Assembly: GCF_041262565.1 (NCBI RefSeq)
Contig: NZ_JBGCCJ010000001.1
Coordinates: 496,001-560,000, forward strand
Length of the DNA stretch: 64,000 bases
Reading direction: 5' to 3'
From: Leifsonia sp. EB41
GTDB taxonomy: Bacteria; Actinomycetota; Actinomycetes; Actinomycetales; Microbacteriaceae
Made by a program: the position numbers and the translations under genes. Shown in pieces: positions 11,801 to 20,871 of the stretch. The notes beneath the pieces were generated by a model. That model did not search any database. It was given only the letters and a program-made list of their open reading frames with translations, and was not told the DNA's origin. Each line of letters starts with the position of its first letter. Positions within the stretch are counted from its first letter, which is position 1.

Positions 11801-12526
11801 TCAGCGGGTGGGGTCGTCGCCGCGACTCAGCTCGTCCCAGCTGTCGATCGCGGAGTCGCGGTCGAGGGTGGTCGGCTCCTCCTGGGCGTCCGATTCGGCG
11901 GCCTCCCGCGCCTCCCGCTCGTCGCCGGGCTCGGCGTCGTCGGCGGTCTCCGGCTCCTCGGCGTCGAGCCCGGCGAGCGTCTCCTCGGCCGAGCGGCCGT
12001 CCTCGCCCGCGAAACGCGACTGGTACTTGCGCGACGGGCCGGGCCAGGCCCGCAGGAAGACGATGGCGAGCGCGCCGGCCACCGCGACCAGCACTCCGCC
12101 GAGCACCGCGAACCACGGCCAGAACTCCGTCGTGGTGCTCTGGACGAGCTTGCGCAGCGACGCCTCCCCCGCGACGCCGGTCGCGGAGGTGATCGCTGCG
12201 CTGGCGGCCTGGAGCGGGTCGCCGAGGACGGCGAGAGCCGAGTAGACGATGGATGCGCCGAGCAGGATGCCGAGCAGCGCCAGCACGACCCGGAACGCGG
12301 GGCCCGCGATGGCGAGCGCCGCGGTCAGCGCGAGCCCGGCGAGCGACAGCGCCGTGAGCGCCGGCGCGGCGGCCGAGCCGGCGACGGTCACCGTGCCGGC
12401 GTGGTTCGCCACATCGGTGACCTGGATCGTGAACCAGGTCTGCGTGGCGGAGAGCAGGCCGAGGCCGCTCCCGACCAGGAGGGCGAGGAGCGTCAGGTAC
12501 TTGATGCGCCGGTTCTCAGTCCGCAC
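11801..12526 (-). CDS. TIGR02234-type Trp-region membrane protein
   Basis: Integral membrane protein of 241 residues with four hydrophobic segments: about 9-30, 57-75, 80-102 and 140-162. A conserved WF pair follows the first (SATQTWFTIQV) and a WPW element precedes the last. The remaining 75 residues are a strongly acidic cytoplasmic tail rich in Glu, Asp and Ala. This matches the actinobacterial Trp-operon-associated membrane protein family (TIGR02234/Trp_oprn_chp), of unknown function. Its GTG start lies inside the 3' end of trpE (11-base overlap), so it is translated after trpE. A 90-base gap separates it from the next gene. Confidence 0.88.
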   Translation of the reverse strand: MRTENRRIKYLTLLALLVGSGLGLLSATQTWFTIQVTDVANHAGTVTVAGSAAAPALTALSLAGLALTAALAIAGPAFRVVLALLGILLGASIVYSALAVLGDPLQAASAAITSATGVAGEASLRKLVQSTTTEFWPWFAVLGGVLVAVAGALAIVFLRAWPGPSRKYQSRFAGEDGRSAEETLAGLDAEEPETADDAEPGDEREAREAAESDAQEEPTTLDRDSAIDSWDELSRGDDPTR

Positions 12527-14057
12527 CGTGCACCCGTCTCATCCCGTTGGCCACCGCGACCGCGCGCAGCGGAGCCGCGGCCTTGTTCTGCGACTCCTGG
12601 AACTCCAGAACGGGCACCGAGTCGGCGACGAGACCGCCACCGGCCTGCACGCGCGCGACGCCTCCCAGGATGGTCGCCGTGCGGATCGCGATGGCGAGGT
12701 CGGCGTCGCCTGCGAAGTCGAAGTAGCCGATCACTCCTCCGTACACGCCGCGCTGCGCGGGCTCCAGCTCGTCGATGATCCGCAGCGCCATCGGCTTCGG
12801 CGCGCCCGACAGTGTGCCCGCCGGGAAGGTCGCCCGGAAGACGTCGATCGCGCCGGACTCGGGCAGCAGGTCGCCCTCCACCGACGAGACGATGTGCATG
12901 ATGTGGCTGAACCGCTCCACGCGCATGAACTCTGTCACCTCGACGCTGCCGGCCGCACACACCTTCAGGAGGTCGTTGCGGGCCAGGTCGACGAGCATCA
13001 GATGCTCGGCGCGCTCCTTGTCGTCAGCGAGCAGGGAGGCCTCCAGGTCGAGGTCCTCCTCGGGCGTCGCGCCGCGCGGCCGCGAGCCGGCGATGGGGTG
13101 CGTGAACGCGCGACCCTCCTGCACCTTGACCAGCGCCTCCGGCGAGGAGCCGACGATCTGGTAGGGCTCGCCGTCCGGCCGCTCCAGCGACAGCAGGTAC
13201 ATGTACGGACTCGGGTTCAGCGCGCGCAGGACGCGGTAGACGTCGAGCGCGGAGGCCGTGCACTCCAGCTCGAAGCGCTGCGAGATGACGACCTGGAAGA
13301 TGTCGCCGGCGACGATGCGCTCCTTGGCCGTCTCGACCGACGCGAGGAAGTCCTCCTCGCGGGTGCGGGACACCGGGTTCGCGGGCGTGCCGAGGTCGAC
13401 CTCGGCCAGCCAGGCCTCCGACGGCTGCGCGAGCTGCCGCTGCATGCGGTCGAGGCGCTGCTGCGCGTCGCTCCAGAGCGCGTCGGCGTCCTGCTCGCCG
13501 TCCGCCAGCGCGTTGGCGATGAGCTTGACCGTGCCGGAGCGGTGGTCGATCACCACGAGGTCGGCGGCGAAGGCCATCGCCTGGCCCGGGATGTCGTAGT
13601 CCGCGGGCGGGCGCTGCGGCAGGCGCTCCAGCTGGCGCACCGCCTCCCAGCCGATGAAGCCGACCAGGCCGCCGGTCAGCGGCGGGAGTCCGGGGATGCG
13701 CGGCGACGACCAGCGCTCGTGGAGCGCCGCGAGGGCGTCGAGCGGGCCGCTCGGGACCGCGGTCCCGAGGGCACGCTCGGCGGACAGGCCGTAGTCGAGC
13801 CAGCGCACCTCGTCGCCGTCCTGCGTGAGCATCCCGAACGACGCCGCGCCGACGAACGAGAACCGCGACCAGATGCCGCCCTGCTCGGCGGACTCCAGCA
13901 GGAAGGTGCCGGGCCGGCCCGCGGTCAGCTTGCGGTAGATGCCGACCGGCGTCTCGCCGTCGGCGAAGAGTTCGCGGATCACGGGCACGACCCGGTGCTC
14001 GGCGGCTAGCGCGGCGAACTCGTCGCGGCCGGTCGTACCGTTCGCTGTCGCGATCAC
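12516..14057 (-). CDS. trpE: Anthranilate synthase component I
   Basis: Makes anthranilate from chorismate, using ammonia supplied by a TrpG subunit not encoded here; first committed step of tryptophan synthesis and normally feedback-inhibited by tryptophan. The 513-residue protein has the N-terminal effector-site LLES (in [11 protein letters not shown]) and the C-terminal chorismate-binding motifs [27 protein letters not shown] and [10 protein letters not shown]. Start is a GTG sharing GTGA with the hisI stop, so the first tryptophan gene is translationally coupled to the last histidine gene. The frame stays open further upstream across hisI, but that extension is not coding. Confidence 0.96.
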   Translation of the reverse strand: MIATANGTTGRDEFAALAAEHRVVPVIRELFADGETPVGIYRKLTAGRPGTFLLESAEQGGIWSRFSFVGAASFGMLTQDGDEVRWLDYGLSAERALGTAVPSGPLDALAALHERWSSPRIPGLPPLTGGLVGFIGWEAVRQLERLPQRPPADYDIPGQAMAFAADLVVIDHRSGTVKLIANALADGEQDADALWSDAQQRLDRMQRQLAQPSEAWLAEVDLGTPANPVSRTREEDFLASVETAKERIVAGDIFQVVISQRFELECTASALDVYRVLRALNPSPYMYLLSLERPDGEPYQIVGSSPEALVKVQEGRAFTHPIAGSRPRGATPEEDLDLEASLLADDKERAEHLMLVDLARNDLLKVCAAGSVEVTEFMRVERFSHIMHIVSSVEGDLLPESGAIDVFRATFPAGTLSGAPKPMALRIIDELEPAQRGVYGGVIGYFDFAGDADLAIAIRTATILGGVARVQAGGGLVADSVPVLEFQESQNKAAAPLRAVAVANGMRRVHGAD

Positions 14058-14446
14058 AGGTCGGACCCCATCTCCCTGACCAGCTCGTCGGTCTCCGCCC
14101 CGCCCACGGCAGGCGCGAGGACGTCGGCGTCGAAGCAGGTGCGGGTGCCCGTGTGGCAGGCCGCGCCCACCTGGTCGACGGTCACGAGCAGGGTGTCGCC
14201 GTCGCAGTCGAGCGCGGCGCCCTTCACATACTGGACGTGCCCGGACATGTCGCCCTTGCGCCAGTACTCCTGCCGGGAGCGCGACCAGAAGGTCACCCGG
14301 CCCTCGGTGAGCGTGCGGCGCACGGCCTCCGCGTCCATCCAGCCCATCATGAGCACCTCGCGGGAGTCCCACTGCTGGATGACGGCGGGCACCAGCCCGG
14401 CGTCGGTGAAGCGGATCCGTCCGATCACGGCGTCCAGTCCAGTCAT
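14054..14446 (-). CDS. hisI: Phosphoribosyl-AMP cyclohydrolase
   Basis: Third step of histidine synthesis: opens the purine ring of PR-AMP to give ProFAR. The 130-residue monofunctional form has the Mg-binding acidic motif DCDGDTLL and the zinc cysteines CHTGTRTCF, plus the substrate motif [13 protein letters not shown]. HisE is a separate gene upstream (16094-16357), unlike the HisIE fusion of enterobacteria. It overlaps hisF at its start (ATGA) and trpE at its end (GTGA). Confidence 0.96.
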   Translation of the reverse strand: MTGLDAVIGRIRFTDAGLVPAVIQQWDSREVLMMGWMDAEAVRRTLTEGRVTFWSRSRQEYWRKGDMSGHVQYVKGAALDCDGDTLLVTVDQVGAACHTGTRTCFDADVLAPAVGGAETDELVREMGSDL

Positions 14447-15207
14447 GAGCGCACCTCCAAGCCTGCCCGCAGCAGCTCGTCCTTCACGTCGCCGATGGTC
14501 AGCTCCCCCGAGTGGAACACGCTCGCGGCGAGCACGGCGTCCGCCCCGGCCTCGATCGCGGGGACGAAGTCGCCGACCGCGCCCGCGCCGCCCGAAGCGA
14601 TGACCGGGACCCGGCTGATCGCCCGCATCTCGCGGATGAGCTCCAGGTCGAAGCCCTCCTTGGTGCCGTCGGCGTCGATCGAGTTGACCAGGAGCTCGCC
14701 GGCGCCGAGCTCGACGGCGCGCTCCGCCCAGGCCAGGGCGTCGATCCCGGTCTCGGTGCGGCCGCCGTGCGTCGTCACCACGAAGCCGGAGGGCGTCGCC
14801 GCCGAGCGCTTGACGTCGAGCGAGAGCACGAGCACCTGCGCGCCGAAGCGCCGGGCGATCTCCGCCACCAGCTCCGGGCGCGCGATCGCGGCCGAGTTGA
14901 CTCCCACCTTGTCCGCGCCGCTGCCCAGCAGCTTCGCGACGTCCTCGGTGCTGCGCACGCCGCCGCCGACGGTGAGCGGGATGAAGACCTGCTCGGCCGT
15001 CGCGCGCACCACGTCGTAAGTGGTCGCCCGGTCGTCGACCGTGGCCGTGACGTCGAGGAAGGTCAGCTCGTCGGCGCCCTGCTCGAAGTACCGGCGCGCC
15101 AGCTCGACGGGGTCGCCCTGATCGCGGAGGTTCTGGAAGTTGACGCCCTTGACGACGCGTCCGGCGGCCACGTCGAGACAGGGGATGACCCGGACCGCGA
15201 CGCTCAT
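14443..15207 (-). CDS. hisF: Imidazole glycerol phosphate synthase cyclase subunit
   Basis: Cyclase subunit of IGP synthase. With HisH (not in this window) it converts PRFAR and ammonia to imidazole glycerol phosphate and AICAR. The 254-residue TIM barrel has the catalytic aspartates in [14 protein letters not shown] (D12) and [13 protein letters not shown], and phosphate-binding GGGVRS and ASGGAG. The ATG overlaps the hisG stop by one base and its stop overlaps hisI by four, so it sits in the middle of a coupled series. Confidence 0.96.
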   Translation of the reverse strand: MSVAVRVIPCLDVAAGRVVKGVNFQNLRDQGDPVELARRYFEQGADELTFLDVTATVDDRATTYDVVRATAEQVFIPLTVGGGVRSTEDVAKLLGSGADKVGVNSAAIARPELVAEIARRFGAQVLVLSLDVKRSAATPSGFVVTTHGGRTETGIDALAWAERAVELGAGELLVNSIDADGTKEGFDLELIREMRAISRVPVIASGGAGAVGDFVPAIEAGADAVLAASVFHSGELTIGDVKDELLRAGLEVRS

Positions 15208-16046
15208 CAGATCCGCGCCGCGTGGATCGAGGTGACCAGGATGGCCCTGGCGCCGAGCTCGTAGAGGTCGTCCATGACGTGGTTGGTGCTGTCGCGCTTG
15301 ATCATCACGCGCACCGCCACCCAGTCGGGCTCGCCGAGCGGCGACACGGTGGGCGACTCCACGCCGGGTGTCAGCGCGACGGCCTGCTCCAGCAGGGCGA
15401 CCGGGAGGTTGTAGTCGACCAGGACGTACTGGCGGGCGACCATGACGCCCTGCAGCCGGCGGAGCAGGGTGTCGACCCCCGCGGCCGGAGACGGCGAGGA
15501 GACCAGCACGGCCTCGGACTCCAGGATGACCGGGCCGAAGATCTCCAGGCCCTGCTTGCGCAGCGTCGAGCCGGTCTCCACCACGTCGGCCACCGCGTCC
15601 GCGACGCCGAGCCGCACCGCGGACTCCACGGCGCCGTCGAGCTTGATGAGCGCGGCGTCCACGCCGTTCTCGGCGAGGAAGCCGCCGACCAGGCCGGGAT
15701 AGCTCGTCGCGACGCGCTTGCCGTCGAGGTCGGCGAGGTCGGTGTACGTGCCGGCTGGACCGGCGAACCGGAACGTCGAGGCGGCGAAGTCGAGCGCTGC
15801 GATCTCGGCGGCGGGCGACTCCGAGTCGATCAGGAGGTCGCGGCCGGTGATGCCCACGTCGAGGGCGCCGGAGCCGACATACGTGGCGATGTCGCGCGGC
15901 CGGAGGTAGAAGAACTCCACCCCGTTGCGCGGGTCGGCGACGATGAGCTCCTTGGGGTCGCGGCGGCCGTTGTAACCGGCTTCGTGGAGCATCTGCGCCG
16001 CAGTCTCGGAGAGGGAGCCCTTGTTGGGGACGGCGATCTTCAGCAT
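15207..16046 (-). CDS. hisG: ATP phosphoribosyltransferase (long form)
   Basis: First step of histidine synthesis: transfers PRPP onto ATP to form PR-ATP, with feedback by histidine. The 279-residue protein begins [12 protein letters not shown], as in the mycobacterial enzyme, has [16 protein letters not shown] and GITGRDL, and includes the C-terminal regulatory ACT-like domain of the long form, so no HisZ partner is needed. I chose the ATG at 16046 by family alignment. A GTG at 16097 in the same frame overlaps the hisE stop (GTGA) and would add 17 residues; translational coupling from it is possible. Confidence 0.95.
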   Translation of the reverse strand: MLKIAVPNKGSLSETAAQMLHEAGYNGRRDPKELIVADPRNGVEFFYLRPRDIATYVGSGALDVGITGRDLLIDSESPAAEIAALDFAASTFRFAGPAGTYTDLADLDGKRVATSYPGLVGGFLAENGVDAALIKLDGAVESAVRLGVADAVADVVETGSTLRKQGLEIFGPVILESEAVLVSSPSPAAGVDTLLRRLQGVMVARQYVLVDYNLPVALLEQAVALTPGVESPTVSPLGEPDWVAVRVMIKRDSTNHVMDDLYELGARAILVTSIHAARI

Positions 16047-16093
16047 GTGATTAGTGACTTTCGTGACGTGATTGACGGAGGCGGGGTCGTTCG

Positions 16094-16357
16094 TCACAGA
16101 TGTCGGTACACGTCGGCCGGAGTCAGGCCTTTCGCGAGCAGCAGCACCTGGAGGTGGTAGAGGAGCTGGGAGATCTCCTCCGCCGTGGCCTCGTCGGACT
16201 CGTACTCGGCGGCCATCCAGACCTCGGCGGCCTCCTCCACGATCTTCTTTCCGATGGCGTGCACGCCCGCGTCCAGCTCGCGAACCGTCCCGGAGCCCTC
16301 CGGGCGGGTCTCGGCCTTCTCACGGAGCTCGGCGAAGAGGTCGTCGAAGGTTTTCAC
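16094..16357 (-). CDS. hisE: Phosphoribosyl-ATP pyrophosphatase
   Basis: Second step of histidine synthesis: hydrolyses PR-ATP to PR-AMP and pyrophosphate. The 87-residue all-alpha protein has the MazG-like metal site in [13 protein letters not shown] and [14 protein letters not shown]. It is the first gene of the his-trp run. It starts at GTG with no Shine-Dalgarno; a -10-like TACGCT ends six bases upstream, which suggests a leaderless transcript. It is divergent from the MFS transporter gene. Confidence 0.95.
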   Translation of the reverse strand: MKTFDDLFAELREKAETRPEGSGTVRELDAGVHAIGKKIVEEAAEVWMAAEYESDEATAEEISQLLYHLQVLLLAKGLTPADVYRHL

Positions 16358-16363
16358 CGTTAC

Positions 16364-16369
16364 AGCGTA
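16364..16369 (-). promoter_or_regulatory. Candidate -10 element for a leaderless hisE transcript
   Basis: On the minus strand TACGCT is followed by GTAACG and then the hisE GTG, so transcription would begin at or next to the start codon. No ribosome binding site is visible. No good -35 is seen 16-18 bases upstream. A 6-bp inverted repeat (GGAGCG/CGCTCC, 16378-16394) lies in the spacer and upstream region and could be an operator. The call is by position and is tentative. Confidence 0.35.
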
Positions 16370-16440
16370 CCGGTCGTGGAGCGCGGGTCGCTCCGCGTGA
16401 CGATGCCGATGCCGATGCCTGTCGTACGCGACCGATGTGC

Positions 16441-16446
16441 TAATGT
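16441..16446 (+). promoter_or_regulatory. Candidate -10 element for the MFS transporter gene
   Basis: TAATGT with a TG two bases before it (TGTGCTAATGT) resembles an extended -10 and would give a leader of about 39 bases. The leader carries a good Shine-Dalgarno, AGGAGA at 16481-16486, six bases before the ATG at 16492. No -35 is convincing. Just upstream are three tandem copies of GATGCC (16402-16419) and a short palindromic stretch around CGTACG (16421-16432). Confidence 0.35.
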
Positions 16447-16491
16447 CAACGGGTTTGCTCTGACATATCCCATCTCGATGAGGAGATCCGT

Positions 16492-17724
16492 ATGACGTCG
16501 ACCGTCTCTCGTCCGCCCGCCCTCTGGCCCCTGCTGCTCTGCTGGGTGATCGTCGCCCTCGACGGCTTCGACCTGGTCGTGCTCGGCACGGTGATCCCCA
16601 CGCTCCTGAGCACGAAGGAGCTCGGGTTCGACCCCGCCGCGGCCACCGCGGTCGCCACGGCCGGGCTGGTGGGCGTCGGCATCGGCGCGCTCACGGTCGG
16701 ACCGCTCGCCGACCGCCACGGCAGGCGGCTCTGCCTGGTCGTGTGCGTGACGGTGTTCTCTGTGCTCACGCTCGCGATCGCGGTCGCGCCGAACGTCTTC
16801 GTCTTCGGGCTGCTGCGCGTGCTCGCCGGTCTCGCCCTCGGCGCGTGCCTGCCGGTCACGATCGCCTACGTCACCGACCTGATGCCGAGCGCACGCGCCG
16901 GAAAGGCGACGACGCTCACCATGACCGGCTACCACGCCGGGGCCGTCCTCACCGCGCTCCTCGCCATCGCGGTCATCCCCGACTGGCGTGTGCTGTTCCT
17001 GATCGGCGGCGCCGCGGGGCTGGTCGTCGTCCCGCTCATCCGGTTCCTGCTGCCGGAGGCGCGGCGGGAGCGGGACGCCGCCCCAAGGGCGACGGTGCGG
17101 CAGCTCGTCGCGCGTCCGTACCTGACGATCAGCGTCGGCGTCTGGGTCGCGTCGTTCATGGGCCTGCTGGTCGTCTACGGGCTCAACACCTGGATGCCGC
17201 AGTTGATGAAGGACGCCGGCTACGGCTCCACCGACGCGCTCGGGCTGCTGCTCACCCTCAACGCGGGTGCGGTCACCGGGCTGGTCCTCGCGGGTGTCGT
17301 CGCCGACCGCGCAGGCACCAAGCGCGTCGCGATGGCGTGGTTCGTGCTCGCGGCCGCGTTGCTGGCGTTCCTCAGCATCCGGCTGGAGGACGTCACGATG
17401 GTGTACGTCGCCGTCTTCGTCACGGGCGTCTTCGTGTTCTCGGCCCAGGTGCTCGTGTACGCGTTCATCACCCAGCTCTACCCGCCGGAGGTCCGCAGCA
17501 CCGCGCTCGGCTTCGCCGCGGGCATCGGCCGGCTCGGCGCCATCCTCGGCCCGGCCGTGACCGGAACGCTGGTCTCGCTCGGCCTGGCGTACCCCGGCGG
17601 CTTCTACGTGTTCGCGGCGACGGCGCTGCTCGCGGTCGGCGCGCTCGCGGTCATCCCGGCGCGCGCCCCCGCCGCGGTCGCGACTCCGCAGCCCGCCGCC
17701 GCAGAGGTTGACGTCGCGGGCTGA
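16492..17724 (+). CDS. MFS transporter, aromatic acid:H+ symporter type
   Basis: Cytoplasmic membrane transporter of 410 residues with 12 predicted membrane segments. The first segment holds [13 protein letters not shown], the charged DGxD signature of the aromatic acid:H+ symporter (AAHS) group (PcaK/BenK type). The loop between segments 2 and 3 has the MFS motif [10 protein letters not shown], and the second half has a degenerate copy, [11 protein letters not shown]. The likely substrate is a small aromatic carboxylate taken up with protons, but no catabolic genes are nearby, so the substrate is open. It stands alone on the plus strand, divergent from hisE and convergent with rpe. The ATG is well placed after AGGAGA. 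Confidence 0.85.
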   Translation: MTSTVSRPPALWPLLLCWVIVALDGFDLVVLGTVIPTLLSTKELGFDPAAATAVATAGLVGVGIGALTVGPLADRHGRRLCLVVCVTVFSVLTLAIAVAPNVFVFGLLRVLAGLALGACLPVTIAYVTDLMPSARAGKATTLTMTGYHAGAVLTALLAIAVIPDWRVLFLIGGAAGLVVVPLIRFLLPEARRERDAAPRATVRQLVARPYLTISVGVWVASFMGLLVVYGLNTWMPQLMKDAGYGSTDALGLLLTLNAGAVTGLVLAGVVADRAGTKRVAMAWFVLAAALLAFLSIRLEDVTMVYVAVFVTGVFVFSAQVLVYAFITQLYPPEVRSTALGFAAGIGRLGAILGPAVTGTLVSLGLAYPGGFYVFAATALLAVGALAVIPARAPAAVATPQPAAAEVDVAG

Positions 17725-17734
17725 CGTCGCGGGC
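17709..17734. repeat. 13-bp tandem duplication spanning the MFS gene stop
   Basis: The 13-mer TGACGTCGCGGGC occurs twice in direct tandem (17709-17721 and 17722-17734). The second copy supplies the TGA stop of the transporter gene. This looks like a small slippage duplication at the 3' end of the gene. Confidence 0.6.
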
Positions 17735-17748
17735 CGACACCGGTCGGC
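17733..17748. terminator. Possible short hairpin between convergent MFS and rpe genes
   Basis: GCCGAC and GTCGGC form a perfect 6-bp stem around a four-base ACCG loop in the 34-base gap where the two genes converge. There is no T-run on either side, so it is at best a weak bidirectional terminator. Confidence 0.3.
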
Positions 17749-17758
17749 GGCGCCGCCC

Positions 17759-18418
17759 TCAGTGGGTGTGCGCCGCCACCGCGGCCCGCAGGCCGGCGAT
17801 CCGCTCGGCCGGCTCGCCGCGGAAGACGCTCGACCCGGCCACGAACGTGTCGGCGCCGTTCTCCGCCGCCGTCACGATGGTCTCCTCGGTGATCCCGCCG
17901 TCCACCTGCAGCCAGACGTCGAGGCCGCGGGCCTCCACCGCCTCCCGCAGCGACCGCAGCTTGGGCATGGTCTCCGTCATGAACGACTGGCCGCCGAAGC
18001 CGGGCTCCACGGTCATCACGAGCACCTGGTCGAACTCCGGCAGGAGGTCGAGGTAGTTGTCGGCCGACGTGCCGGGCTTGAGCGCGATCCCGGCGCGGGC
18101 GCCGATGGCGCGCAGGCGCCGCGCGAGGGCTACCGGGTCGGCAGCGGCCTCGGCGTGGAAGGTCACCGAGTAGGCGCCGAGCTCGGCGTAACCGGGGGCC
18201 CAGCGGTCGGGGTCGTCGATCATCAGGTGTACGTCGAGCGGGATCGGGCTGACGTCCTGGATGCGCCCCACCATCTGCGGGCCGAAGGTCAGGTTCGGCA
18301 CGAAATGGTTGTCCATGACGTCCACGTGCACCAGGTCGGCCGTGGCGATGGCGCCGAGGTCCCGCTCCAGGTTCACGAAGTCGGCCGCCAGGATGCTCGG
18401 GTTGATGCGCGTCGCCAT
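17759..18418 (-). CDS. rpe: Ribulose-phosphate 3-epimerase
   Basis: Interconverts ribulose 5-phosphate and xylulose 5-phosphate in the pentose phosphate pathway. The 219-residue TIM barrel has the N-terminal INPSILAADF, metal ligands in HVDVMDNHFVPN (catalytic Asp36), VHLMI, the phosphate loop VEPGFGGQSF and VDGGI with the second catalytic aspartate. In the usual signature VMDGHFVPN the glycine is asparagine here. It is the last gene of the long minus-strand run that starts at pyrR, 24 bases after rsmB. Confidence 0.96.
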   Translation of the reverse strand: MATRINPSILAADFVNLERDLGAIATADLVHVDVMDNHFVPNLTFGPQMVGRIQDVSPIPLDVHLMIDDPDRWAPGYAELGAYSVTFHAEAAADPVALARRLRAIGARAGIALKPGTSADNYLDLLPEFDQVLVMTVEPGFGGQSFMTETMPKLRSLREAVEARGLDVWLQVDGGITEETIVTAAENGADTFVAGSSVFRGEPAERIAGLRAAVAAHTH

Positions 18419-18442
18419 GCCTCCAGCCTATTGGTCGGAGGC

Positions 18443-19891
18443 CTATTGCTCGGAGGCCTCTGGCGCGGAGGCGTCGCCGCCCGCCTTCTCCAGCACGGCG
18501 ATGAACATCGCGTCGGTCAGGTGGCGGTGCGGCCAGAGCTGGACGAGGTCGGCGTCGCCCGCGAGGTCGAGCCGCTCCTCGGCGACGGACTGCACGATGT
18601 CGGCCGTGCCCACCGGCCGCAGGGCGCGGTGCCGGTCGAGGGCGTCGGCGACGATCGCGCGGGTCTCCGCGACGTGGGGCGAGCAGGTGATGTAGGCCAG
18701 CAGGCCGCCCGGCTTGAGCGCGGCCACCGCGGAGTCCAGGAGCTGCGTCTGCAGTGCGGTCAGCTCGGCCACGTCGCGCGGGGTCTTGCGCCAGCGGGCC
18801 TCCGGGCGGCGTCGCAGCGCGCCGAGGCCGGTGCACGGCGCGTCGAGCAGGATGCGGTCGAACGCCTCCGGCTCCTCCGCACCGATGCCGACGCCGTCGC
18901 GCTCCCAGACCGGTACGTCGAGCGGCACGGCGGCGAGGGCGCGGCGGACCAGCTCGGCACGGGCGGGCACGACCTCGTTCGCGACCAGGGTCGCGCCGCC
19001 CGCGAGCGCCTCGGCGGCGAGCAGCGCCGCCTTGCCGCCCGGGCCGGCGCAGAGGTCGAGCCAGCGCTCCCCCTGCTGGATGGGCCGGGCGCGCGTGAGC
19101 GCGAGCGCGGCGAGCTGGGAGCCCTCGTCCTGCACGCGGAGCCGGCCCTCCGCCCCGGTGACGAGCCCCTGCGGGTCTCCCCCGCCCGCGGTGAAGCCGA
19201 CGGGCGAGAACCGGTCGGGGCGCGCGCCCTCCGGCGGCTCGGCGAGGCCGGGCAGCGCGACCAGGTTGACGCGGGGCGCGGTGTTGTCGGCCTCCAGCAG
19301 CGCTTCGAGTTCGTCGCCGCGGCCCTCGGACTCCAGGGCGCGGTGGAACGCGCGCACGATCCAAGCCGGGTGTGAGCTGAGCGCGGCGAAGCGCTCGTCG
19401 TCGTTCTTCGCGTCGGCCAGGACGCGCACACGCCACTCCTCCGGCGTCGAGCGGCCGATCTCGCGGAGCACGCCGTTGACGAAGCCGGTGCCGGAGCGGC
19501 TGCCGACCTGGCGGGCGAGCGCGACCGACTCGTTGACGGCCGCGTGCGACGCCACCCGGGTCGACAGGAGCTGGTGCGCGCCGAGCCGCAGCACGTCGAG
19601 CAGCGGCGGGTCGATCTTGTCGACAGTGCGGCCGGCGGCGCGGGCGATCACCCGGTCGTAGTAGCCCTGCATCCGCAGGGTGCCGTAGGTCAGCTCCGTG
19701 GCGAGCGCGGCGTCGGCGGGCGACAGACCCGCCCGGGCGATGCGGCCGGGCAACAGGAGATTGGCGTAGGCGTCCGACTCGCGGACGGCCGAGATGACGT
19801 CGAGCGCGACCTTGCGGGACGGCTGGACGCGGGTGCGCTCGGCGGCGCTGCGGCCGGGCTGGTTACGGTCGTTGCGGCGGTGGTCGCTCAT
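18443..19891 (-). CDS. rsmB: 16S rRNA (cytosine-967 C5)-methyltransferase
   Basis: SAM-dependent rRNA methyltransferase of the RsmB/Sun family, 482 residues. An N-terminal NusB-like RNA-binding domain (about 25-150, with GLSPADAALATELTYGTLR) precedes the Rossmann methyltransferase domain. That domain has the SAM motif LDLCAGPGGK, the motif IV cysteine in LLDAPCTGLG and the catalytic motif VI cysteine in YITCSPHVAET. I chose the ATG at 19891 because it forms an ATGA overlap with the fmt stop; an upstream in-frame start at 19924 would add 11 arginine-rich residues inside fmt. The fmt-rsmB pairing is very common in bacteria. Confidence 0.95.
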   Translation of the reverse strand: MSDHRRNDRNQPGRSAAERTRVQPSRKVALDVISAVRESDAYANLLLPGRIARAGLSPADAALATELTYGTLRMQGYYDRVIARAAGRTVDKIDPPLLDVLRLGAHQLLSTRVASHAAVNESVALARQVGSRSGTGFVNGVLREIGRSTPEEWRVRVLADAKNDDERFAALSSHPAWIVRAFHRALESEGRGDELEALLEADNTAPRVNLVALPGLAEPPEGARPDRFSPVGFTAGGGDPQGLVTGAEGRLRVQDEGSQLAALALTRARPIQQGERWLDLCAGPGGKAALLAAEALAGGATLVANEVVPARAELVRRALAAVPLDVPVWERDGVGIGAEEPEAFDRILLDAPCTGLGALRRRPEARWRKTPRDVAELTALQTQLLDSAVAALKPGGLLAYITCSPHVAETRAIVADALDRHRALRPVGTADIVQSVAEERLDLAGDADLVQLWPHRHLTDAMFIAVLEKAGGDASAPEASEQ

Positions 19892-20796
19892 GCCAGCACC
19901 GCCTCCCCGCCGGCGCCGCGCCACCAGTCGGCGGCGTCCATGGCGCGCTTGCCCGCGGGCTGTACCGTGAGGAGCTCGAGCGGGGTCGTCCCGGTGCCCA
20001 CCTGGATGCGGCCCTCGGTCACGGCGACCACGCCGGCCGGGAGCGACAGGCCTGTAGCCGGGCGGGCGGCGTGGATCTTGAACCGCTCGCCGTCGAGGAG
20101 CACCCAGGCGCCGGGCTCCGGGGTCACGCCGCGCAGGCGCGCGTAGACCTCCTCCACCGGCCGGGTGAGGTCGAGGCGGGCGTCGTCGATCGTGAGCTTC
20201 GGCGCGAGCACCGGGTCGCCGGACTGCGGCACGGCCTCGGCGGTGCCGTCCGCCAGGGCGGCGACGGTGTCTATGAGCAGGGGCGCGCCCTCCTCGGCCA
20301 GGGTGTCGAGCAGCTCCCCCGCCGTCGCGTCGGCCGGGATCGGGCGGCGGAGCTCCGCGAACACGTCGCCGGCGTCCAACCCGGCGACGAGCTGGAAGAC
20401 GGCGGCGCCGGTCTCGGCGTCGCCCGCCATGACGGCGCGCTGGACGGGCGCGGCACCGCGCCAGCGCGGGAGGAGCGAGAAGTGCAGGTTGACCCAGCCG
20501 AGCCGCGGGGTCGAGAGCAGCGGCTCGCGGACCAGGCCGCCGTACGCGACGATCACGCCGAGGTCGGCCTCCAGGCGGGCGACCTGGTCGGTCACGCCGT
20601 CGTCCAGCCGGTTGGCCTTGATCACCGGGAGGTCGAGGGCGGCGGCGGCATCGGCGACCGGCGACGGTGTCAGCACGCGCTTGCGGCCGAGCGGCGCGTC
20701 CTCGCGGGTGATCACGGCGGCGATGTCGAACCGCTCGGCCAGGGCGTTCAAGGAGGGGACGGCGACGGCGGGTGTGCCGGCGAAGACGAGTCGCAT
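19888..20796 (-). CDS. fmt: Methionyl-tRNA formyltransferase
   Basis: Formylates initiator Met-tRNA with 10-formyltetrahydrofolate. The 302-residue protein starts MRLVFAGTPAVAVPSL, the family N-terminus. It has the catalytic Asn and His in VNLHFSLLPRWRGAAP, the VVAYGG-type strand (VIVAYGGLV) and a C-terminal OB-like tRNA-binding domain. The ATG at 20796 has GAAAG about 9 bases upstream; the open frame extends 34 codons further but over the palindromic spacer, which is not coding. The gene lies 155 bases downstream of priA. Confidence 0.96.
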   Translation of the reverse strand: MRLVFAGTPAVAVPSLNALAERFDIAAVITREDAPLGRKRVLTPSPVADAAAALDLPVIKANRLDDGVTDQVARLEADLGVIVAYGGLVREPLLSTPRLGWVNLHFSLLPRWRGAAPVQRAVMAGDAETGAAVFQLVAGLDAGDVFAELRRPIPADATAGELLDTLAEEGAPLLIDTVAALADGTAEAVPQSGDPVLAPKLTIDDARLDLTRPVEEVYARLRGVTPEPGAWVLLDGERFKIHAARPATGLSLPAGVVAVTEGRIQVGTGTTPLELLTVQPAGKRAMDAADWWRGAGGEAVLA

Positions 20797-20871
20797 GTCA
20801 AGGTTCTTTCGGTCAGGTCCAGCCCCCGAGTCTACCCGCGCCGCCCTGCGCGCCCCCAGCACCCACCCCAT

